14,845 bases of DNA from an uncultured Clostridium sp. (GTDB taxonomy: Bacteria; Bacillota; Clostridia; Clostridiales; Clostridiaceae), in the NCBI GenBank assembly GCA_934746785.1, contig CAKVFO010000086.1, positions 1 through 14,845 on the forward strand, read 5' to 3'. Positions 1 to 6,562 of the stretch are shown here, in pieces; position 1 is the first letter of the stretch; the number at the start of each line of letters is the position of its first letter. Made by a program: the position numbers and the translations under genes. The notes below the pieces were generated by a model, which searched no databases, had not been told where the DNA came from, and saw only the letters and a list, made by a program, of their open reading frames with translations.

Positions 1-40
1 CCCCAGAATCTTTATAGGGATATTTTATTACTATTTTTGA

Positions 41-181
41 ATTAATAAAAGACGCCAAAACTTTTACGCTTACAAAACTAAAATAATAGAAGATACTAAA
101 AAAAAGCTTGAAGAAGCTCTTGAAATATATGCTATTACAAAAGGAATAATATATGGTAGAATTAATCCGACAATACGATAG
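41..181 (+). other. Open frame fragment, possible 3' remnant of a gene
   Basis: An open frame runs from just after a TGA at 38-40 to a TAG at 179-181. It has no ATG or GTG with a ribosome site near its start. The peptide is lysine-, glutamate- and isoleucine-rich, starts INKRRQNFYAY and ends GIIYGRINPTIR, and looks helical (a KKKLEEALEIY stretch) rather than random. The stop lies only 2 bases before the ribosome site of the next gene, as in an operon. The same frame is also open from base 2 to the TGA at 38-40, so this may be the end of a gene with one disabling stop, or chance. I do not recognise the family. Confidence 0.25.
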
Positions 182-196
182 TTGGAGGAATTAATT

Positions 197-391
197 ATGG
201 AAGAAATAATAAAATATAAGTGCACACAATGTAAGTTGGAAGAAGATATTCCTAAGGAGGTTGTAGAGTACTTTGATGAGATGGATCAAAGTAATATAGA
301 TGAACCCCCTTGTTTTTCATGCGAAAAATGCGGAGGCATAATGAGACCGCTAAAATATAATGGAGTTTATGGGAAAAAATATAGAGGATAA
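197..391 (+). CDS. Small zinc-ribbon-like protein, function unknown
   Basis: A 64-residue acidic protein. It has CxxC at residues 9-12 and Cys39, Cys42 and Cys45 (CFSCEKCGG), the spacing expected of a small zinc ribbon or rubredoxin-like knuckle; four of the five cysteines could bind one zinc ion. Between the pairs lies an acidic helical stretch (DIPKEVVEYFDEMD). There is no signal peptide or membrane segment. I chose ATG 197 because GGAGGA at 184-189 sits 7 bases upstream; a TTG at 182 would place the start inside or before that ribosome site. A hairpin terminator follows directly, so it ends its transcript. Small proteins like this are common in clostridial genomes and prophages, but no function can be assigned. 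Nothing links it to the flagellar genes downstream. Confidence 0.7.
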   Translation: MEEIIKYKCTQCKLEEDIPKEVVEYFDEMDQSNIDEPPCFSCEKCGGIMRPLKYNGVYGKKYRG

Positions 392-396
392 GAATT

Positions 397-430
397 AAGC
401 ATAGGATTTTGAGTATCCTATGCTTTTAAA
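397..430 (+). terminator. Rho-independent terminator after the zinc-ribbon gene
   Basis: An 11-bp perfect stem (AAGCATAGGAT at 397-407 pairing with 415-425) with a 7-base loop is followed by a T-rich tail. It starts 6 bases after the stop codon and separates this transcript from the flagellar locus. The reverse strand has only a weak T-run, so it probably works mainly on the + strand. Confidence 0.85.
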
Positions 431-449
431 TTTACACTTTCAATTAAGT

Positions 450-570
450 TTCCCGAAGGGAGCGTGGCGTCAGCCACTTTGTACTCTTGTATAGGTAAAT
501 CCTGAAAACTTTTAAGGTAACTAGAATGCACCTTATTAGTTATAGTTCCACAATTAGGGCCCCTTAAGTC
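450..570. other. GC-richer self-complementary stretch, possible structured RNA or element end
   Basis: This stretch stands out from the very AT-rich surroundings. It holds CCC-GAA-GGG (452-460), a GTGGC/GCCAC hairpin with loop GTCA (464-477), a TAACTA/TAGTTA stem (518-523 with 537-542) and an outer TTAAGG/CCTTAA pairing (512-517 with 563-568). One frame reads KFPEGSVASATLYSCIGKS then stop, which I cannot place. GTGGC/GCCAC hairpins are reminiscent of subterminal hairpins of IS200/IS605-type elements, but no transposase is present. A non-coding RNA or a leftover element end are both possible, and the strand is not determined. Confidence 0.2.
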
Positions 571-1160
571 TTGTTTGAAAATGCATTTATGTATTATCTA
601 TTAGTTCATGAGATATATACTCTAATGATATATCTAACGTTTTATTATGCTTTCCATAGATGTCCTCTCAATTCATATATAGACATAATTATAAATTATT
701 TTATTTCTAATTCTAATAACTTTGGAAAGAACCTCTTTTACGCTTACATTTTATTTCTATCTGAACTGCTTTTTATAGTGCCGCATCAATTTTCTTTATG
801 TTTGTTTTCTATTGTTAGGAATCTATTTTCAGCTCCTATTTATTCGGCTTTTCATATTCAACCTACGGTTTTATTTGCACTCTTTTAACAAGTAATGAGT
901 CTAATCTTTTTGATTCATACTTATTTATTCATCAATAAATTTACTTATATGATACGTTATATTTTCTGTAGTTTTAGTATATTTTTATCCCTTTCTATAA
1001 ATTGTCTTCCAATAAGATATCATAGCAAAAGACACTTTCTCATGTATAAAAAATTAAATCTTTTTTAGAGTGAATATTGATTTTTAGATGTGCAGAAGTG
1101 TTATAAATCTAGGTTTGACTGTTACGAGGTGGAATATAGAAAAAATTACAATTAGTAAGT
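571..1160. other. Gene-poor AT-rich intergenic region
   Basis: I see no credible gene here on either strand. A 105-codon open frame at 571-888 starts at TTG with no ribosome site and has hydrophobic, low-information content, so I do not call it. Small inverted repeats occur (ATTTATT/AATAAAT at 923-940; ATGAGTC/GATTCAT around 895-918), none with a convincing terminator tail. The right part holds a possible sigma-A promoter, listed separately. The region may be decayed sequence between an unrelated unit and the flagellar locus. Confidence 0.5.
1078..1107 (+). promoter_or_regulatory. Possible sigma-A promoter upstream of the flagellin genes
   Basis: TTGATT (1078-1083) and TATAAA (1102-1107) are 18 bases apart, and a TG one base before the -10 gives an extended -10 form. 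It lies about 90 bases upstream of the sigma-D promoter and could give low basal flagellin transcription. AT-rich DNA often yields such matches by chance. Confidence 0.3.
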
Positions 1161-1168
1161 AAAAAATA

Positions 1169-1195
1169 TAAAGTTTAGAAAAAAATGGGCGATTA
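1169..1195 (+). promoter_or_regulatory. Sigma-D (sigma-28) promoter of the flagellin operon
   Basis: The -35 element TAAAGTTT (1169-1176) matches the sigma-28 family consensus at all 8 positions. After an 11-base spacer comes GGCGATTA (1188-1195), which matches GCCGATAA at 6 of 8 positions. Transcription should start near 1202, giving a leader of about 80 bases. This is the expected late-class control for flagellin, active after the hook-basal body is finished and the anti-sigma factor FlgM has been exported (family knowledge). Confidence 0.88.
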
Positions 1196-1205
1196 TAAAA
1201 ATATA

Positions 1206-1228
1206 GGTTAACCAAATCTCTATAGAGA
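1206..1228 (+). promoter_or_regulatory. Two palindromes at the predicted 5' end of the flagellin mRNA
   Basis: GGTTAACC (1206-1213) and the 12-base palindrome TCTCTATAGAGA (1217-1228) lie just after the predicted start of transcription. They could form small 5' structures that protect an abundant mRNA from degradation, or be a DNA-binding site. They are absent from the leader of the second flagellin copy, where the repeat begins further downstream. Confidence 0.3.
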
Positions 1229-1240
1229 AAAAATTATAGT

Positions 1241-1277
1241 AAGTATCAAGGATGAGTACTTTTAAAATCAAGGAGGA
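1241..1277 (+). promoter_or_regulatory. Likely CsrA-binding hairpin and ribosome site, flagellin copy 1
   Basis: AAGTAT (1241-1246) can pair with GTACTT (1256-1261, one G-U pair), presenting the loop CAAGGATGA with GGA at its centre (1250-1252). This closely resembles the CsrA/RsmA target (ACARGGATG in a hairpin loop). A second GGA lies 22 bases downstream within the ribosome site TCAAGGAGGA, whose AGGAGG is at 1271-1276, 8 bases before ATG 1285. One upstream hairpin GGA plus one GGA in the ribosome site matches the B. subtilis hag leader, where CsrA blocks translation until FliW removes it. That CsrA acts here is inferred; csrA and fliW are not in this window. Confidence 0.6.
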
Positions 1278-2097
1278 ATAAAAAATGGTTATTAATCATA
1301 ATATGAATGCAGCAAATGCATTAAGAAATTCAAATATAAATCAAGGTGCAGCAGCTAAATCAATGGAAAAATTAAGCTCAGGTTTAAGAATAAACAGAGC
1401 TGGAGATGATGCAGCAGGACTTTCAATTTCAGAAAAGATGAGAGCTCAAATAAGAGGTTTAAATCAAGCATCTACAAATTCACAAGATGCTATTTCAATG
1501 GTACAAACAGCAGAAGGTGCATTAAATGAAACTCAAAGTATTCTACAAAGAATGAGAGAATTAGCAGTACAAGCAGCTAATGGAACAAATGTAACTGAGG
1601 ATAGAAGTGCTATAAAGGCTGAAATAGATCAATTAAGTTCAGAAGTAGATAGAATAGCTATGACAACAGAATTCAATACACAAAACTTATTCTCAACAGC
1701 TGATGGAGCAAATACAGTTACATTCCAAGTAGGAGCTAATTCAGGACAATTTATATCAGTTACATTCAGCAATATGACAGCAGCTTCATTAACTGTTGGT
1801 ACAACTAATATAAGTGTAGATTGTACAACAAATGCTTCATCTTCAATATCTATAATCAATCAAGCTATAATTCAAGTATCTACTCAAAGATCAACATTAG
1901 GTGCAGTACAAAATAGATTAGAGCATACAATTGCTAACTTAGATAATGCAGCTGAGAACTTAACAGCAGCAGAAAGTAGAATTAGAGATGTAAACATGGC
2001 TAAGGAAATGTCAAATTACTCAAAGAACAACATATTACAACAAGCAGCACAAGCAATGTTAGCACAAGCTAATCAATTACCACAAAATGTTTTACAA
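1241..2097 (+). repeat. Tandem direct repeat, copy 1 (leader plus flagellin gene)
   Basis: By reading, bases 1241-2097 match 2122-2978 with no difference, at an offset of 881. The repeat begins at the leader hairpin and runs almost to the end of the gene. The first mismatches are C2098/T2979 (silent, CTA/TTA leucine) and TAG versus TAA stops. About 20 bases before 1241 are also similar but not identical. Near-complete identity implies recent duplication or ongoing gene conversion. Confidence 0.93.
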
Positions 2098-2109
2098 CTA
2101 TTAAGATAG
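1285..2109 (+). CDS. fliC: Flagellin, tandem copy 1
   Basis: The 274-residue filament subunit is exported through the flagellar type III system and polymerises beyond the hook. The N-terminal D0/D1 region (about 1-140) shows the hallmark LSSGLRINRAGDDAAGLSIS (30-49) and LQRMRELAVQAANGT (87-101), which keeps the TLR5-recognition core. The C-terminal D1/D0 region (about 190-274) ends in QLPQNVLQLLR. The central variable part is very short (about 140-190), giving a compact flagellin of the usual clostridial size, and is rich in Ser/Thr (TTNASSSIS), the kind of surface where O-glycans attach. A single cysteine (Cys180) is unusual for an exported filament protein. The start is ATG with AGGAGG 8 bases upstream. 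Control is by the sigma-D promoter at 1169 and the leader hairpin. The protein is identical to that of copy 2, and no terminator lies between them. Confidence 0.97.
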   Translation: MVINHNMNAANALRNSNINQGAAAKSMEKLSSGLRINRAGDDAAGLSISEKMRAQIRGLNQASTNSQDAISMVQTAEGALNETQSILQRMRELAVQAANGTNVTEDRSAIKAEIDQLSSEVDRIAMTTEFNTQNLFSTADGANTVTFQVGANSGQFISVTFSNMTAASLTVGTTNISVDCTTNASSSISIINQAIIQVSTQRSTLGAVQNRLEHTIANLDNAAENLTAAESRIRDVNMAKEMSNYSKNNILQQAAQAMLAQANQLPQNVLQLLR

Positions 2110-2121
2110 AAAAAATATAGC

Positions 2122-2158
2122 AAGTATCAAGGATGAGTACTTTTAAAATCAAGGAGGA
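2122..2158 (+). promoter_or_regulatory. Second copy of the CsrA-type hairpin and ribosome site
   Basis: This exactly repeats the copy 1 element: stem 2122-2127 with 2137-2142, loop CAAGGATGA with GGA at 2131-2133, and AGGAGG at 2152-2157, 8 bases before ATG 2166. It starts 12 bases after the copy 1 stop codon. No sigma-D -35 or -10 precedes it, so it can only act on read-through mRNA, which favours an RNA-level role for the element. Confidence 0.6.
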
Positions 2159-2978
2159 ATAAAAAATGGTTATTAATCATAATATGAATGCAGCAAATGC
2201 ATTAAGAAATTCAAATATAAATCAAGGTGCAGCAGCTAAATCAATGGAAAAATTAAGCTCAGGTTTAAGAATAAACAGAGCTGGAGATGATGCAGCAGGA
2301 CTTTCAATTTCAGAAAAGATGAGAGCTCAAATAAGAGGTTTAAATCAAGCATCTACAAATTCACAAGATGCTATTTCAATGGTACAAACAGCAGAAGGTG
2401 CATTAAATGAAACTCAAAGTATTCTACAAAGAATGAGAGAATTAGCAGTACAAGCAGCTAATGGAACAAATGTAACTGAGGATAGAAGTGCTATAAAGGC
2501 TGAAATAGATCAATTAAGTTCAGAAGTAGATAGAATAGCTATGACAACAGAATTCAATACACAAAACTTATTCTCAACAGCTGATGGAGCAAATACAGTT
2601 ACATTCCAAGTAGGAGCTAATTCAGGACAATTTATATCAGTTACATTCAGCAATATGACAGCAGCTTCATTAACTGTTGGTACAACTAATATAAGTGTAG
2701 ATTGTACAACAAATGCTTCATCTTCAATATCTATAATCAATCAAGCTATAATTCAAGTATCTACTCAAAGATCAACATTAGGTGCAGTACAAAATAGATT
2801 AGAGCATACAATTGCTAACTTAGATAATGCAGCTGAGAACTTAACAGCAGCAGAAAGTAGAATTAGAGATGTAAACATGGCTAAGGAAATGTCAAATTAC
2901 TCAAAGAACAACATATTACAACAAGCAGCACAAGCAATGTTAGCACAAGCTAATCAATTACCACAAAATGTTTTACAA
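2122..2978 (+). repeat. Tandem direct repeat, copy 2 (leader plus flagellin gene)
   Basis: This partner of the repeat at 1241-2097 reads as identical to it over 857 bases. The only gap between the identical blocks is 24 bases (2098-2121), so RecA-dependent recombination could delete or multiply the unit. Confidence 0.93.
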
Positions 2979-2990
2979 TTATTAAGATAA
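2166..2990 (+). CDS. fliC: Flagellin, tandem copy 2
   Basis: The 274-residue protein is identical to the copy 1 flagellin, including Cys180 and the short Ser/Thr-rich centre. The gene differs by one silent change near its 3' end and by TAA instead of TAG. It has its own ribosome site and CsrA-type hairpin but no visible promoter, so it should be transcribed from the promoter at 1169 through copy 1. A strong terminator follows. The likely effect is doubled flagellin output per mRNA, not antigenic diversity, since the products are the same. Confidence 0.97.
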   Translation: MVINHNMNAANALRNSNINQGAAAKSMEKLSSGLRINRAGDDAAGLSISEKMRAQIRGLNQASTNSQDAISMVQTAEGALNETQSILQRMRELAVQAANGTNVTEDRSAIKAEIDQLSSEVDRIAMTTEFNTQNLFSTADGANTVTFQVGANSGQFISVTFSNMTAASLTVGTTNISVDCTTNASSSISIINQAIIQVSTQRSTLGAVQNRLEHTIANLDNAAENLTAAESRIRDVNMAKEMSNYSKNNILQQAAQAMLAQANQLPQNVLQLLR

Positions 2991-3019
2991 TTTAGTTGAA
3001 TATATACTGTTAAAATTAA

Positions 3020-3072
3020 GTAATAAAAGGTATCTTGAAATTATTTATTTCAAGGTGCCTTTTATTATTGTT
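3020..3072 (+). terminator. Strong terminator after the flagellin pair
   Basis: A stem of about 20 bp (AATAAAAGGTATCTTGAAAT at 3022-3041 with 3047-3066, including G-U pairs) closes a 5-base loop and is followed by ATTATTGTTT. The A-rich 5' arm and T-rich 3' arm could also let it work on the opposite strand. It separates flagellin mRNA from the glycosyltransferase unit. Confidence 0.9.
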
Positions 3073-3121
3073 TAAGAAAGGAAAAGAATGTTTTATACTT
3101 GCAAATTACACGAATGTTTAA

Positions 3122-3148
3122 TAAAGAAATGGAATAAAAGGACGATAA
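3122..3148 (+). promoter_or_regulatory. Sigma-D promoter of the glycosyltransferase operon
   Basis: TAAAGAAA (3122-3129), an 11-base spacer and GACGATAA (3141-3148) match the sigma-28 consensus, with 7 of 8 positions in the -10. Transcription should start near 3155, about 28 bases before ATG 3184. This links the glycosyltransferases to the same late class as flagellin. The short leader has GGA motifs at 3157-3159 and 3171-3173. Confidence 0.82.
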
Positions 3149-3183
3149 TACCATAAGGAATAAAATGACAGGAGTGTAGTAAT

Positions 3184-5421
3184 ATGAGATTAAGCATAGC
3201 AATGATTGTTAAGAATGAAGAAAAAAATTTAGATAGAACTTTAAAAGCATTAAATGATGTAGCTGCTAAGATGGATTGTGAAATAATTATTGTTGATACG
3301 GGAAGTACTGATAGTACTATGGATATAGCAAAAAAGTATACAGATAAAGTTTATGAACATGAATGGACAGGAAATTTTTCTGAAATGAGAAATATTAGTA
3401 TAAGCTATTGTATTGGAGAGTGGATTTTGATATTGGATGCAGATGAAGTTTTAGTTAATCCAGAAGAAATGATTAGATTTTTTGAATCTCCAGAATGTCA
3501 AATAGTTAATTCTGCGAGCATAAAGATTAAAAGTATTGACGAGAGCGAAAGTAAGTCATCAAATGAAGCTGCATTATTAAGAATATTTAGAAATATAGAA
3601 GGATTTAAGTATACTGGAAAGGTTCATGAACAGCCTAAAAAAATGCTTCCTATTGCTAAAACTAATATTGAATTTTTACATTATGGATATTCAGCTGATG
3701 ACTATGAATTGATGAATTATAAATTTAAAAGAAATATAAAGTTATTACAAGAAGAATTAAAAACAGCTGATGAGATTTATAAAATATATGTTTTATTTCA
3801 ATTAAGTAAGTCATATGCTATGGCTAAAAAGAATGACATGGCATTTAAATATATAAAGATGTCATATGATTTAGAAGAAAAACATAATAAGAAAGGTGGA
3901 CATGTATATGTATATCATTGGTATGCATGTATGTTATTTAATAGACAAGATTACCAGCGAGTAATAGACGTATGTAAAGAGATGATGAAATTTACTGATA
4001 ATAATATGGATATATATTATATGATGGCCATTAGTTATACTCGTATGGAAAAATATAAGGATGCATATAAGTGTTATGCTAGATATTTTGAAATAAAAAA
4101 ATTAAGAGATAACGGTGAATATCCAGATGATTTTAGTTTGTCAGAATCATCAAGGGTATGTGCTAGTAAAATGAGATGTAATAGAATAATCTGTTATTAT
4201 AAAGAAAAAAGATATAAAGATATCATAAAAGAGTTTGAAGAAAATATGGATGAAATACAAGAATGGAAAGAGGTTTGTGGATTATATATTTATTCTTGTA
4301 TATATACTAAGCAATTTGATAAAATTCAAAAATTTTATGAAAAAAAAGAAATTGATGATATGATGATTGAAATACTTTTGAAGAATTTATCAGAGATTGA
4401 ATTTGAAGAATCATCAATAGATATAAAGGAGGTTAAGAAAAGATTTTCGAATTTAGATGAAAGAATTGCAATATATTTTAGTGTTATTGACAATGGAGAT
4501 ATTGAAAAAGTAGGTAAAATAGATTTTTCTATATATTATAGTTGGAAAGAAAAAATTCTTGAGAAAGCAATAACATGTGATAAGAGTAATTTAGAGTTGA
4601 TAAAAGACTTAGATAATGATGTTATTAAGTGTTATATATATAATTTAATTATTATATATGAGAATTTAGAAGTTGTTTACAATTACTGCAAGGAAAGATT
4701 TTTAGCAACAGATATATCAAACTTGACATTTTTATGTGATATAGAAAATGTGTTGTTATTTAATAAGTCTATTAAAGGGGAAAAATATAAATCTTTAGTG
4801 CTAAGAACATTAATAAATAGGCATGTATTTAGAAAGAAAGTATTTAATGTAAGTTTAATGAATCAAAAAAATTTCAAATGTATTTTGAGCAAATATGATA
4901 GATTCTGTTTAGAAATTGAAGAGGAATTAAAAAAGTATTCTTTGGGAAGATTAAATTATTTAAAGAATATGAAGGAGTTACTAAAGAAGAATGAAGAATA
5001 TACTTATATAGTTAAAATGTTCTTAAAAGAAATAAGTGATAAAGCGATTAGTAAAGAAATGGTTAAAGAGAAGGATAGAATAATATCTCTAGTAGAGAAT
5101 TATATAGTTAATAATAAAATCTGTGATGCGGAAGAAATTTTGGAAGAAATTGAAGAGGTATTTAAGTGGGAAAAAGGTATCTATAATTGTAAAGGTATAA
5201 TTAACTATATTAATGGACAATATTCAGAGGCTATATTTAATTTAGCTTTAGCAGCTATATTAATGGATAATAATTTTGATCCTTTATATAACATTGCATG
5301 TGTTCTTGAAAAGATGAATAGAATTGAAGATAGTATTGATTATTATAAAGAGGCATTTAAAATTTGTGATGATGAGAGTATGAAGCAAGAGATTCAAGAA
5401 GCTTTACAAAGGTTAAAGTGA
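3184..5421 (+). CDS. GT2-family glycosyltransferase with TPR region, probable flagellin modification
   Basis: This 745-residue protein starts with a GT-A fold family 2 domain: SIAMIVKNEEKNL (4-16), IIIVDTGSTDST (34-45), NFSEMRN (64-70) and the metal/nucleotide-sugar DxD motif in ILILDADEVL (81-90), then KVHEQP (146-151) and FLHYGYS (164-170). From about 190 on it is helical with TPR-like repeats (about 195-330 and 665-745, e.g. the final YSEAIFNLALAAI and IEDSIDYYKEAFKI units); the middle is divergent. There is no membrane segment or signal peptide, so it is cytosolic. GT2-TPR proteins beside flagellin genes modify flagellin with O-linked sugars in clostridia (family knowledge); the donor sugar cannot be read from sequence. 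ACAGGAG at 3168-3174 precedes ATG 3184. It is coupled to the next gene by a 4-base overlap. Confidence 0.85.
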   Translation: MRLSIAMIVKNEEKNLDRTLKALNDVAAKMDCEIIIVDTGSTDSTMDIAKKYTDKVYEHEWTGNFSEMRNISISYCIGEWILILDADEVLVNPEEMIRFFESPECQIVNSASIKIKSIDESESKSSNEAALLRIFRNIEGFKYTGKVHEQPKKMLPIAKTNIEFLHYGYSADDYELMNYKFKRNIKLLQEELKTADEIYKIYVLFQLSKSYAMAKKNDMAFKYIKMSYDLEEKHNKKGGHVYVYHWYACMLFNRQDYQRVIDVCKEMMKFTDNNMDIYYMMAISYTRMEKYKDAYKCYARYFEIKKLRDNGEYPDDFSLSESSRVCASKMRCNRIICYYKEKRYKDIIKEFEENMDEIQEWKEVCGLYIYSCIYTKQFDKIQKFYEKKEIDDMMIEILLKNLSEIEFEESSIDIKEVKKRFSNLDERIAIYFSVIDNGDIEKVGKIDFSIYYSWKEKILEKAITCDKSNLELIKDLDNDVIKCYIYNLIIIYENLEVVYNYCKERFLATDISNLTFLCDIENVLLFNKSIKGEKYKSLVLRTLINRHVFRKKVFNVSLMNQKNFKCILSKYDRFCLEIEEELKKYSLGRLNYLKNMKELLKKNEEYTYIVKMFLKEISDKAISKEMVKEKDRIISLVENYIVNNKICDAEEILEEIEEVFKWEKGIYNCKGIINYINGQYSEAIFNLALAAILMDNNFDPLYNIACVLEKMNRIEDSIDYYKEAFKICDDESMKQEIQEALQRLK

Positions 5422-6512
5422 AAAATATGATTACAGTTTGTATGATTGTTAAAAATGAATCTCATCTTATTAAAGAAACTCTTAAAGCGATAAACAGATA
5501 TGGATATGAACTTGTTATTGTTGATACAGGTTCTGAAGATAATACAAAAGAGATTGCATTGAGTTATACAGATAAGATATATGATTTTAAGTGGAATTAT
5601 AATTTCAGTGATGCAAGAAATTTTGCTTTAAAAAAGGCATCTAATGAATTTGTTTTAATGATTGATGCTGATGAGGTTATTGTTGATTTTGACACAAAAA
5701 ATATAGAGAAAATGATTACTTTAAATCCTATGGTAGTTGGTAGAATATCAATTGTTAATGAATTCAAATACAATAAAAATGCATCTAAAAGTATAGAAAA
5801 GGTTAGTAGGTTATTTTCAAAAAAATATTATAAATATGAAGGGGCTATTCATGAACAATTAATAAGCATATATAATCGTGAAATAAAGAAAATTGATATA
5901 CCTTTGAGGGTTTTGCATAAAGGTTATACAGAAGAAGAAATTGTTAGAAAGAATAAGTTGAATAGAAATGTATCGATGCTTAAAGCAGAATTAGAAGTGA
6001 ACTCTGAAGATCCGTATTTATTATACCAACTAGGAAAAACATATTATATAATGGAAGATTATAAGAGTTCTTATGATTGTTTCTATAAGGCTATGGATAT
6101 AGATTTGGATATCAATTTGGAATATGTTCATGAATTAGTAGAGTGTTATGGATATTGTCTTCTTAATATGAAAAAGTATAAAGAAGCTTTGAAAATTGTA
6201 AATTTGTATGATATGTTTTCTAGTAGTTCAGATTATATATTTTTAATTGGATTGATCTATATGAATAATGGAATGTTTAATGAAGCATGTAATGAATTTA
6301 TAAAATGTACACAAATGAAAAATGGGAAGGTTGAAGGAGTTAATGGAGATTTGGCCTTTTATAATATAGGGGTTATTTATGAATGTTTAGGAAAATTTGA
6401 TTACGCAGAAAAGTATTATGCTAAATGCAAAAAATATAGGTCGGCAAAAGAAAGAATTGAAAGGATTAGGGAAATTGGTGTCGACAAGAAAAAGAAGAAA
6501 AATAAAATATGA
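5418..6512 (+). CDS. Second GT2-family glycosyltransferase with TPR repeats
   Basis: This 364-residue cytosolic enzyme is a shorter relative of the preceding protein. The N-terminal GT2 domain has VCMIVKNESHLI (7-18), LVIVDTGSEDNT (32-43), NFSDARNFA (62-70) and the DxD motif in VLMIDADEVI (79-88), then AIHEQL (143-148). TPR-like repeats fill about 200-350 (e.g. YLLYQLGKTYYIMEDYKSSY). The tail is strongly basic (KKKKKNKI). I chose GTG 5418, which overlaps the previous TGA as GTGA; AAAGG at 5408-5412 is 5 bases upstream, while an ATG at 5427 would be too far from it. The overlap implies translational coupling. It may add a second sugar or a different linkage to flagellin; two paralogues in series suggest stepwise glycan building, which is inference. 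Confidence 0.85.
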   Translation: MKNMITVCMIVKNESHLIKETLKAINRYGYELVIVDTGSEDNTKEIALSYTDKIYDFKWNYNFSDARNFALKKASNEFVLMIDADEVIVDFDTKNIEKMITLNPMVVGRISIVNEFKYNKNASKSIEKVSRLFSKKYYKYEGAIHEQLISIYNREIKKIDIPLRVLHKGYTEEEIVRKNKLNRNVSMLKAELEVNSEDPYLLYQLGKTYYIMEDYKSSYDCFYKAMDIDLDINLEYVHELVECYGYCLLNMKKYKEALKIVNLYDMFSSSSDYIFLIGLIYMNNGMFNEACNEFIKCTQMKNGKVEGVNGDLAFYNIGVIYECLGKFDYAEKYYAKCKKYRSAKERIERIREIGVDKKKKKNKI

Positions 6513-6548
6513 TTAATAAAAAGTAAGCAAAAAAAGAACGAAATTGGA

Positions 6549-6562
6549 AGAAAGCGCTTTTG
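6549..6562 (+). promoter_or_regulatory. Possible cre (CcpA) site before the third flagellin
   Basis: A perfect 10-base palindrome AAAGCGCTTT (6551-6560) lies in a 14-base context that matches the cre form TGAAAGCGCTTTCA at 11 positions. It is about 56 bases upstream of the sigma-D -35 element. CcpA control of a motility gene by carbon source is plausible, but one imperfect site is weak evidence. Confidence 0.3.

Noticed and set aside
61..748. A 14-base word (CTTTTACGCTTACA) at 61-74 and again at 735-748
   Set aside because: The copies are 660 bases apart without extended similarity on either side, so this is probably chance in biased sequence; I saw no element structure.
571..888. 105-codon open frame on the + strand
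   Set aside because: It starts at TTG without a ribosome site, has a hydrophobic, low-information composition, and lies in AT-rich gene-poor DNA. I see no family motif.
1629..1859. Minus-strand open frame inside flagellin copy 1 (repeated in copy 2)
   Set aside because: It is a mirror of the strongly biased flagellin codons, and appears twice only because the gene is duplicated.
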